Shown: positions 7,068 through 13,487 of the stretch, piece by piece
How positions within the stretch are numbered: position 1 is the first letter of the stretch
How the letters are laid out: each line of letters begins with the position of its first letter
NCBI GenBank assembly: GCA_964540135.1
Contig: CAZILK010000018.1
Location: 1 to 18,369, forward strand
Direction of reading: 5' to 3'
DNA from: CAZCAQ01 sp964540135
Lineage (GTDB): Bacteria; Patescibacteriota; WWE3; UBA101185; UBA10185
DNA: 18,369 nt
The notes under the pieces: generated by a model
What the model was told of the DNA's origin: nothing
Database searches by the model: none
The model's input: only the letters and a program-made list of their open reading frames with translations
Made by a program: the position numbers and the translations under genes

Positions 7068-8369
7068 TTAATTCACATAATCCAGTGGGTTTTGAGGTAC
7101 ACCACCATATTTAATAATAAAGTGGACGTGAGGTCCAGTTGACCGACCTGTACTACCCATAACACCAATTCCTTCACCTCTTTCCACTCTTTGCCCGTAG
7201 CCTACATCAATTCTGTTCATATGACCATAGACTGTTGTAAAACCATTGTCATGGTCAATTTGGACATGAAGTCCAAGACCCCATGGATCCCAACCTGCTC
7301 TAGTAACAGTACCTGATGAACAAGCATAGATTGGAGGGTAAGTTCCCCAGGGTGTAGCTATGTCAAGACCGTTATGATACCAGCTAAAGTATTGTGTGAC
7401 TATACGTGATGAAGTAGGCCAGATACACCAGCCACCTGCAAGATTTGGCGCCACAACCGGGTTTTGAAACTGCGGTATCGTTGAGAAGACGGGTGTAAAA
7501 ACAGGCTGAGGAATTTTAGCATCCGGAATAACAAGCTCAGTACCCATTGCAAGTTCGGATGTATTTAAAATATAGTTAAAATCAGCCACTGCTTGTTCTG
7601 GAACATCATATTTTTTTGCAATAGATGCAAGCGTATCCCCTGACTCTACCTTATGGATCAAGCCTGAGACTGGTGGAATAGAAATGCTACTCCCAACTTT
7701 TAGAAGAGAACTATCTGTAAGGTTGTTTACATACTTTAGAGCGTCTGATGATATTTTAAATTTTTGACCAATTCCGGATAGCGTATCCCCCGGTTGTACT
7801 GTATACGCGAAGTATTCAGTTCTTTTCCTACTCTCCGGTACAGTTGTAGTTGCAACCTCTCGTTGTGGGATTATGTCAGATACCTCCGATAAATAGTCTT
7901 TGTTTAGTGGCTGGTTATTAACAAGGGGTGAGCTATTAAAGATTTTACCAACAGTAAATACTAGAAATGCAAAGGTAAAGACAACAAAATTAATAACCGG
8001 TCTACCAAGTTTACCTCTGGACCAAATGAGCTTTTGGACACTCTTTGTCTTAAAGTTACGAGCAAGCTTACCCCACAGCGTTATCAAGCTTCTTATCAGT
8101 GTAAAGATGTCTTTAATTTTTTTTATGAGGTATGAGATGAAAACTTTAGTGAAGCTGGTTACTGGCCTTATCAAGGCTCCAATCCTAGATCGTGATTCAA
8201 AGCTATATCCGTTGAATGACAGCTGTGTAAATCTTAATGACTTGGAACTTCTTAACGTGTGAATTAAGCTAGTTGAGAGAAAGCTCTTCTTACCTTTATG
8301 AACAGGAGTAGCTTGCCGTTTGCTTCGAATCCGTTTGAGTAGTTTTGGAAAAGATACTCTTGAACTCAT
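7068..8369 (-). CDS. Membrane-anchored LysM/M23 peptidoglycan endopeptidase
   Basis: A 433-residue protein. A basic cytoplasmic N-terminus of about 120 residues rich in Arg/Lys/Ser precedes one membrane span at about 124-142 (VINFVVFTFAFLVFTV). Two LysM modules follow (about 187-232, YTVQPGDTLSGIGQKF; about 238-282, HKVESGDTLASIAKKY). The C-terminal LytM/M23 domain has zinc ligands His332 and Asp336 (HNGLDIA) and His416 in HVHF (414-417), with YGH (His383) as the second catalytic His. Such enzymes cut peptide cross-links in peptidoglycan and act outside the membrane. The unusually long basic N-terminus has no clear relative. The gene lies 31 bases after rho and 1 base before obg, so it is probably in their operon. 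A TATACT box at 8380-8385, 10 bases before the ATG, could also give it a nearly leaderless transcript of its own. Confidence 0.92.
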   Translation of the reverse strand: MSSRVSFPKLLKRIRSKRQATPVHKGKKSFLSTSLIHTLRSSKSLRFTQLSFNGYSFESRSRIGALIRPVTSFTKVFISYLIKKIKDIFTLIRSLITLWGKLARNFKTKSVQKLIWSRGKLGRPVINFVVFTFAFLVFTVGKIFNSSPLVNNQPLNKDYLSEVSDIIPQREVATTTVPESRKRTEYFAYTVQPGDTLSGIGQKFKISSDALKYVNNLTDSSLLKVGSSISIPPVSGLIHKVESGDTLASIAKKYDVPEQAVADFNYILNTSELAMGTELVIPDAKIPQPVFTPVFSTIPQFQNPVVAPNLAGGWCIWPTSSRIVTQYFSWYHNGLDIATPWGTYPPIYACSSGTVTRAGWDPWGLGLHVQIDHDNGFTTVYGHMNRIDVGYGQRVERGEGIGVMGSTGRSTGPHVHFIIKYGGVPQNPLDYVN

Positions 8370-8400
8370 TAGTTTTATAAGTATAAGCCCTTAAAGAGGA

Positions 8401-9708
8401 TTAAACACCTTTATGTAGGGTCTCCAAAAAGTCTTTATTACTCTTTGTCTTCTTTAAACGCTCAAGCACGAGCTCTGTACTCTCATTCTCCCCAAGAAGG
8501 TCAATCATTCTTCGAAGTTTTAGAATTGACTCAACATTGGCTTTGTCATATAAAAGCTCTTCGTGTCTTGTACCGCTTGCTTTTATATCAATTGCCGGGA
8601 AGATTCTTCTTTCTTGTAAATTACGGTCAAGTCTAAGTTCCATATTGCCTGTCCCCTTGAACTCTTCAAAGATAACATCGTCCATCTTAGATCCTGTTTC
8701 AACTAAAGACGTTGCAACAATTGTTAAACTTCCACCTTCCTCAAGGTTTCTTGCAGCACCAAAAAAATGCTTTGGTGGGTAAAGAGCTGAAGGATCAAAA
8801 CCTCCTGATAATGTTCTACCTGATGGCGGAACAGCTAGGTTATAGGCACGTGCAAGCCTTGTCAATGAATCCATAAGTATGACAACATCGCCACCTTTTT
8901 CTGCAAGTCTTTTAGCTCTTTCAAGAGCAATTTCTGCAACTTTAGTTTGTGCTTCAGCTGTTTCATCAAAGTTTGAAGAAAACATCTCGCCTTTAACACT
9001 TCGCTCCATATGCGTAACTTCTTCAGGTCTTTCCCCTATCAATACAACCATTAAATATATTTCTGGGTAATTTTTAGTTATTCCTGCTGCAATATCCTGT
9101 AAAAGCCAGGTTTTACCGGCTTTTGGTGGAGCAACTATCATTGCTCGTTGTCCTTTTCCAATTGGGGCAAACAGGTCGATGATTCTTGTCGATAAAACTT
9201 GCGGTTCGGTTTCAAGTTTAAGCCAAGTGTTTGGGAAAATAGGTGTGAGTTTTGAAAAAAGAGGACGCTTTCTAGCATCTTCCGGGCTCATACCGTCAAT
9301 CTTCTCGATCTTAAGCATTGAAAGATATCTTTCATTTTCATGAGGTGCCCTTGCAAAACCGTCTATTAGATCCCCCATTCGCAGACCAAGACTCTTGATT
9401 TGAGAGGTACTAACATATACGTCTTTTGGTAAATTGTCATCAGCTTGCTGTTTTTGTCTTAAAACACCATAGTCTGGAAGAATCTCAAGGACCCCTGAGA
9501 CTTTTATACTGTTTTCAGAACTAGAGGAACTCTCTGAATACCCATTTGATCTTGGTTGATAGGCTTGCTGCCCGTTACCCTGGGTTGAATTTTGACTTTG
9601 TGATGGTTGATAGCTCCTGCCATTTGTATAGCCCCCATTACGAGGAGTATAGGTTTTAGGACTATCGGAAGCTACGTTATTAGTACTAGATGTTGTTTTT
9701 ATTGGCAT
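8401..9708 (-). CDS. rho: Transcription termination factor Rho
   Basis: A 435-residue hexameric RNA-dependent helicase/ATPase. The first about 65 residues are low complexity, rich in Ser, Gln, Gly, Asn and Tyr, in place of the usual helical Rho_N domain. A cold-shock-type RNA-binding domain follows at about 68-136 (VSGVLEILPDYGVLR, KDVYVSTSQIKSLGLRMGD). The ATPase core has Walker A APPKAGKT at 193-200, GERPEEV with the catalytic Glu at 226, Walker B VVILMD at 275-280, LTRLARAYN, and ERRIFPAIDIKASGTRHEEL carrying the Arg finger and C-terminal signature. All catalytic motifs are intact. The protein ends 31 bases before the LysM/M23 gene. The upstream gap holds a GC-rich hairpin and an AT-rich palindrome that may take part in autoregulation. 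No clear promoter or Shine-Dalgarno is seen. Confidence 0.98.
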   Translation of the reverse strand: MPIKTTSSTNNVASDSPKTYTPRNGGYTNGRSYQPSQSQNSTQGNGQQAYQPRSNGYSESSSSSENSIKVSGVLEILPDYGVLRQKQQADDNLPKDVYVSTSQIKSLGLRMGDLIDGFARAPHENERYLSMLKIEKIDGMSPEDARKRPLFSKLTPIFPNTWLKLETEPQVLSTRIIDLFAPIGKGQRAMIVAPPKAGKTWLLQDIAAGITKNYPEIYLMVVLIGERPEEVTHMERSVKGEMFSSNFDETAEAQTKVAEIALERAKRLAEKGGDVVILMDSLTRLARAYNLAVPPSGRTLSGGFDPSALYPPKHFFGAARNLEEGGSLTIVATSLVETGSKMDDVIFEEFKGTGNMELRLDRNLQERRIFPAIDIKASGTRHEELLYDKANVESILKLRRMIDLLGENESTELVLERLKKTKSNKDFLETLHKGV

Positions 9709-9734
9709 AATATTCTTTGTGAAAATAGTTAATG

Positions 9735-9755
9735 GATTTAATTTTTTATTAAATC
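9735..9755. repeat. AT-rich perfect inverted repeat upstream of rho
   Basis: GATTTAAT and ATTAAATC are an 8-bp perfect inverted repeat around TTTTT, 27 bases before the rho start. It could be an operator or a weak hairpin in the rho leader. Confidence 0.5.
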
Positions 9756-9763
9756 TTAAAGTC

Positions 9764-9794
9764 GGGAGATAGCCACTGCCCCGAGCTACCTCCC
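9764..9794 (-). terminator. Hairpin between the sortase gene and rho
   Basis: On the minus strand GGGAGGTAGC pairs with GCTATCTCCC (10 bp, one G-U) around an 11-base loop. It lies 23 bases after the sortase stop. The following sequence (GACTTTAAGATTT) is only mildly U-rich, so this is a candidate terminator, or a structured rho leader. Confidence 0.45.
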
Positions 9795-9817
9795 AGCTTC
9801 AAGGATTAATAATAATC

Positions 9818-10516
9818 TTATGCTGGTTTACCTGCAACTTTTAGGCTTTCGATAATCTTCGCTTTAATTATAAGCCTTGTATTATATGTACCGGCAGCAA
9901 TATCCCACATACCGCCACATGTAATTAAAGTTAGGGTTTTTCCTGAAGATTTGTTTAATATATCAAGTCTACCTTCTTGTTTTATATCTACATGAACAAT
10001 CTCTTCAACGGTGTACTCGTGTTTTTTCCCAAACTCGTCGACCACAACTACTTTATCACTTATGTTTAAATTTTTCAAATTCCAAAATGCAGCAGGGGCT
10101 CCAGTGTTTGTATCAAAATGTCCATCAATTATTACATTACCGTGTTGCCCTGGTTTTGAACTTTTCTTGTACCAACCAGCTGAATACCAGTCCTTTGGCA
10201 CTCCAAGCGTACCGTCTGCTTCAACACTAATGGGATCTACGACTAAATCAAGCCCTACTTTATCAACCTGCAGTTTTACAGGTTTCGAGTGTATTGGATC
10301 AAGTAAATTCTTAAACGGCGAAATTTCCGGTATAACAGGAGCCATAACTCCGGTGGTATTAGCCTTATTCCCGTTAGCCAGTTGAGTCATGCTAGTCCCT
10401 ACTTTTATTTTAGGAAAGTTATCAAGAGAAAGACCAAATTCGTAAATAAAAAGCATTAAGATGCCGGGTAGTATAAAAAGAGCAGATTTTAGTAAAACCA
10501 CAGATATAGTTTTCAT
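9818..10516 (-). CDS. Sortase (class F-like transpeptidase)
   Basis: A 232-residue protein from ATG 10516. The N-terminus MKTISVVLL through IYEFG is a signal-anchor helix; a Ser/Pro/Asn-rich linker follows, then the sortase beta-barrel. Catalytic residues are His133 (IIDGHFDTNTG), Cys200 (LTLITCGG) and Arg214 (YNTRLII). The HFDTNTGAPAAFWNL and TCGG segments resemble class F (and D/E) sortases more than SrtA. Sortases link proteins with a C-terminal sorting signal to the cell envelope; no substrate with such a signal is encoded in this window. An in-frame TTG at 10588 would add 24 partly hydrophobic residues, but the ATG gives the cleaner signal anchor. The gene follows a 32-codon membrane-peptide ORF and probably shares its promoter at 10742-10770. 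Confidence 0.9.
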   Translation of the reverse strand: MKTISVVLLKSALFILPGILMLFIYEFGLSLDNFPKIKVGTSMTQLANGNKANTTGVMAPVIPEISPFKNLLDPIHSKPVKLQVDKVGLDLVVDPISVEADGTLGVPKDWYSAGWYKKSSKPGQHGNVIIDGHFDTNTGAPAAFWNLKNLNISDKVVVVDEFGKKHEYTVEEIVHVDIKQEGRLDILNKSSGKTLTLITCGGMWDIAAGTYNTRLIIKAKIIESLKVAGKPA

Positions 10517-10604
10517 AGCATTTAGATGATTAAAAGCAATATAGATGAGCCGCGTAAGCACAAGTGCAAACCCAGCCCATCTATACAACCCTTAATAGAA
10601 TCTA

Positions 10605-10700
10605 TTAAGCCCTGACAGCAGGCACAAGCAAGACAAAGACAAAAAACACTACTATTACCGCAAAAAGTACCATATTTACTCTATAAAGCTTTTTTTCCAT
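10605..10700 (-). CDS. Predicted 32-residue single-span membrane peptide
   Basis: ATG 10700 opens 31 further codons before a double stop (TAA TAG). The peptide begins MEKKLYRVNMVLFAV and continues as a strongly hydrophobic Val/Phe/Leu run to residue 27, then PAVRA. A positively charged N-terminus and one membrane span fit an inside-N topology. It lies in the first part of the transcript from a consensus-like promoter, 35 bases after the likely start point, and just before the sortase gene. There is no clear Shine-Dalgarno and it is not recognised. It may be a small membrane protein acting with the sortase, or a chance ORF in an AT-rich leader. Confidence 0.45.
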   Translation of the reverse strand: MEKKLYRVNMVLFAVIVVFFVFVLLVPAVRA

Positions 10701-10741
10701 ATTTGGTTGTGGCAGGTGAGTTTCTTGTCCGAAGTAGTGCT

Positions 10742-10770
10742 ATTTTAACCTATAACCCCCTGTATGTCAA
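10742..10770 (-). promoter_or_regulatory. Consensus-like sigma70 promoter for the small peptide and sortase
   Basis: On the minus strand TTGACA (10765-10770), a 17-base spacer and TAAAAT (10742-10747) form the best promoter in the window (11 of 12 matches). The expected start is near 10735. Confidence 0.8.
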
Positions 10771-10834
10771 TCACTATGGGATCATTGCCAGAGGGTAGCT
10801 ATAGGTCATAGCTTTAATCGACAGGCTCAAGCCC

Positions 10835-11097
10835 TATAATCACCTAAACGGCGGTTGAATTGATTGCGTCTTTTGCTAGTAGAGAAAAGAAAATCGAGTC
10901 CAAAGATCAACGGGTGTCGCTTGTTCATTTCTAGAAAATCTATAACCTTTAACACAGATCATGCTTCCCCTGTCCAGAAGCATGTACGGAATTATTCATC
11001 TCAAAAGGATGAAGCGTCCTGTGGCTTTGCCACAACACAAAAGGCGTTCTGCGGTTGCCGCACCTATGTCGCTCCATGTGGAGCGTCTTTTGTTTCT
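10835..11097 (+). ncRNA. Candidate structured RNA or palindromic repeat region
   Basis: About 450 bases from 10701 to 11147 have no convincing gene. A TATAAT box at 10835-10840 has only a poor -35. From 10960 to 11085 there are five hairpins in a row; the last (CGCTCC-ATGT-GGAGCG) is followed by TCTTTTGTTTCT, a terminator-like tail on the + strand. A + strand RNA of about 250 bases is therefore possible. The region does not show the hallmarks of tmRNA, RNase P RNA or SRP RNA that I could look for. An 84-codon frame across it is explained by the repeats and is not called. Confidence 0.35.
10960..11085. repeat. Array of five consecutive hairpins
   Basis: Stems: CATGCTTC/GAAGCATG (10960-10984), TTCATC/GATGAA (10995-11013), TGTGGC/GCCACA (11020-11034), TGCGG/CCGCA (11050-11062) and CGCTCC/GGAGCG (11070-11085). 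The third and fourth belong to similar units (GCGTCCTG.. and GCGTTCTG..) in which a T-A pair is replaced by C-G, so pairing is kept. Confidence 0.7.
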
Positions 11098-11136
11098 GCC
11101 CACATATTCCTATTTTAACTGTTAATCTTGATTTAT

Positions 11137-11153
11137 AGCTGAGAAAATCAGCT
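11137..11153 (-). terminator. Hairpin over the stop codon of the PIN/TRAM gene
   Basis: AGCTGA-GAAAA-TCAGCT is a perfect 6-bp stem that spans the TGA stop of the operon's last gene. No U-tract follows on the minus strand, so it is at best a weak terminator or an RNA-end stabiliser. Confidence 0.35.
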
Positions 11154-12137
11154 CAACTGAGGCACGAGTACTGCAAATATTATCTTACCTGCAGGTGATT
11201 GGATGAGCCTTGAGACTTCAACACTAGCCTCCTCACCTACCTTATTCTTACCGTCTTCAACAACAATCATTGTTCCATCGGGCAAATAGGCCACACCCTG
11301 ATTCTTTTCTTTTCCTTTTTGAATAATTTTTACTTTAAGCTTTTCACCTGGTATAAGTTCTGGCTTAATTGACTCCATAAGCTCGTTTAGGTTTAAAACC
11401 TTGATATTTTGAGTCTTTGCAACTTTATTTAGATTAAAATCAAGGGTCATAACACTCAGATTTAGTTTTTTAGCAAAAGATAAAAGCCTTTTATCCACTT
11501 CGTGGGTATCTCTTTTACCAAGCTCCTCCTTAACCACCTTGACCCGTGCGACCTTTTTAAGCGCTTCTATGTTATCAAGCCCTCTCCTACCCTTTAACCT
11601 CTTTAGATCGTCTGCACTGTCAGACAGAGCATGGAGCTCATTTATTACAACATTTAAAATTAGAGCTGAAAGTCCTGGAAAAAAACCTACTTTTGCAATA
11701 TTTATAATTCGACCATCTATTAAGACTGAGGTATCAAGTAGCACTGAATTCTCATACTTCTCAGCAAGCTTTTTCTTATCTCCTAGCTGTTTCTCTTTTT
11801 GACGTCTTCGTTTAGCCGTTTGCATTCTCCTACTTTGTTGTTCCCAAAAGTCCCAGACAATATTGGAAACTGCTGATTGAATGAAAGCTTCTATCCAGTA
11901 TCTAGCTTTTTCAGCAATCAAAGGCACCGTGTGAAAGCCAAAAACCCCAAGTGTGAATGCAAGGAGTAATTCACCTAAAAACTGAATGCCAAAAAGTGGG
12001 AATTCTTTGAAGATTAGATTCGTGGAGATGATGAAGGTTAAAACAAAGAAAATTAAACCTAAAACTATCTTAGCTACAAAACTTCTTGTGAATTTAAATC
12101 GATCTTCTCTTGGTTGTACTTGTTTTTTATCATTCAA
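11148..12137 (-). CDS. YacL-type membrane protein with PIN and TRAM domains
   Basis: A 329-residue protein. Two membrane spans at about 20-40 and 51-73 are followed by a basic linker (QTAKRRRQKEKQ). The PIN nuclease-like domain is at about 130-255: VLLDTSVLIDGRI with Asp135 and Asp141, INELH with Glu167, and MTLDFNLNKVA with Asp233. The C-terminal TRAM domain is at about 260-320 (PGEKLKVKIIQKGKEKNQGV, EDGKNKVGEEASVEV). The acidic residues of a metal-dependent RNase site are present. YacL of Bacillus sits in the clpC-radA-disA cluster; its role is poorly known. Here it lies 18 bases after radA. The start is TTG 12137, preceded by GGAG; no in-frame ATG precedes the first membrane span, and a nearby ATG at 12133 is out of frame. 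Confidence 0.9.
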   Translation of the reverse strand: MNDKKQVQPREDRFKFTRSFVAKIVLGLIFFVLTFIISTNLIFKEFPLFGIQFLGELLLAFTLGVFGFHTVPLIAEKARYWIEAFIQSAVSNIVWDFWEQQSRRMQTAKRRRQKEKQLGDKKKLAEKYENSVLLDTSVLIDGRIINIAKVGFFPGLSALILNVVINELHALSDSADDLKRLKGRRGLDNIEALKKVARVKVVKEELGKRDTHEVDKRLLSFAKKLNLSVMTLDFNLNKVAKTQNIKVLNLNELMESIKPELIPGEKLKVKIIQKGKEKNQGVAYLPDGTMIVVEDGKNKVGEEASVEVSRLIQSPAGKIIFAVLVPQLS

Positions 12138-12155
12138 TCTACTCCAAAACTACAC

Positions 12156-13487
12156 TTATTTTAAAAATTTACTGATCGAATCTTTAAGCGATTTAACAGA
12201 TTCTGAGTTAATTATAACATTAAAGCCAAGTTTCTTAGCTTCTTTTTTTCGAATATCCTGGTAAGGTACTTTCTTAATTTCCCCCGATAACCCGCATTCA
12301 CCGAATGCAACTGCTTCTTTTTGAAGCGGAACATTTAAGATTGATGAGGCAACAGCAAGGCAAACTGCTAAATCACACGAATACTCAGATACTTTATAGC
12401 CACCGGCAATGTTTAAATAGACATCATAGGTCGATACCTTTAAGCCGCATCTTTTTTCAAGAATAGCTAGAAGGACGTTTAGTCTATTAACATTAAACCC
12501 GCTTGCGGTTCTTCTCGGGTAGCCAAATGAGGTCGCAATACTTAAAGCCTGTACCTCAAATAGAAGTGGTCTTGTACCTTCCATGACAACAGATATACAA
12601 CTGCCCGAAGCAGCTTCTAGCCTTTCAGACACAAATAGTTCTGAAGGGTTCGGTACCTCAACCATACCTTCCTGCTTCATCTCAAACACTCCTATTTCTG
12701 AAACGGAACCAAATCTATTTTTTGTTGTTTTTAATATACGAAATAAATGCTGAAAATCTCCTTCAATATATAAAACGGTATCTACCATATGCTCAAGGAC
12801 CTTTGGGCCTGCAATTGCGCCGTCTTTTGTGACATGCCCAATGAGTATTAACGGTATTGAGCGAGATTTAGCTACTTGAATTACTTTATTTGAAGCCTCT
12901 CTAATCTGACCAACTGACCCTGCCATCCCCATTAGTTCTTGTGTGTAAATGGTTTGAATTGAATCAACAACTACAAGGTCAAAAGCAGACTTCCCTTCAC
13001 TTTGTCCGTGCATAAATTCAGCGACATTATCAATGCAAGTTTCTGCAAGTAAAAATAAATTATCTCCAGAGTACCCCATTCTTTGGGCTCTGATTTTTAC
13101 TTGTGTTGGACTTTCCTCACCACATACATATAGAATTTTTTTACTTGTCATACTTTTTGCTATCTGGGTAATGAGAGTACTCTTACCAATACCAGGTTCA
13201 CCGGCAAGGAGTATGACATGACCTGGTACAAACCCACCCCCAAGTACACGGTCGAACTCAGCTATACCCGAGCTTAGTCTCTTAAGACTCTCTGAAGGTA
13301 TCTTAGATAGCTGCTTTAATGAAGGGGAATTAAGGTCCAGTGAGTACACCTTTTTGTCGATTTTTGATGTGGCTGAGACAGTTTCCACTAATGTGTTCCA
13401 CTCCCCACAAGAGGCACATTGACCGCTCCAGGAAGTAGATTCGGCGCTACATTTTTGACATATAAAAAGAGATTTTGCTTTTTTCAT
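12156..13487 (-). CDS. radA: DNA repair ATPase RadA (Sms)
   Basis: A 443-residue protein with the full RadA layout. The N-terminal C4 zinc finger has Cys10, 13, 24 and 27. The RecA-like domain has Walker A GEPGIGKS at 96-103, Walker B LVVVDS at 171-176, and the RadA-specific KNRFG motif at 256-260. The C-terminal Lon-like domain runs from about 335 to 435 (LAILEKRCGLKVSTYDVYLN, VAFGECGLSGEIKKVP). RadA is a helicase that drives branch migration and processes recombination intermediates. The ATG overlaps the clpC stop by one base (TAATG), so translation is coupled. All key residues are present. Confidence 0.97.
   Translation of the reverse strand: MKKAKSLFICQKCSAESTSWSGQCASCGEWNTLVETVSATSKIDKKVYSLDLNSPSLKQLSKIPSESLKRLSSGIAEFDRVLGGGFVPGHVILLAGEPGIGKSTLITQIAKSMTSKKILYVCGEESPTQVKIRAQRMGYSGDNLFLLAETCIDNVAEFMHGQSEGKSAFDLVVVDSIQTIYTQELMGMAGSVGQIREASNKVIQVAKSRSIPLILIGHVTKDGAIAGPKVLEHMVDTVLYIEGDFQHLFRILKTTKNRFGSVSEIGVFEMKQEGMVEVPNPSELFVSERLEAASGSCISVVMEGTRPLLFEVQALSIATSFGYPRRTASGFNVNRLNVLLAILEKRCGLKVSTYDVYLNIAGGYKVSEYSCDLAVCLAVASSILNVPLQKEAVAFGECGLSGEIKKVPYQDIRKKEAKKLGFNVIINSESVKSLKDSISKFLK

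Noticed and set aside
6921..7142. Pro-rich + strand frame of 73 codons
   Set aside because: It is the antisense shadow of the glycine-rich Obg fold.
10864..11118. 84-codon + strand frame, Cys-rich at its C-terminal end
   Set aside because: It starts with TTG, has no Shine-Dalgarno, and its Cys/Gly-rich part is simply the translation of the hairpin repeats (TGTGGC, TGCGG, CATGTGG).
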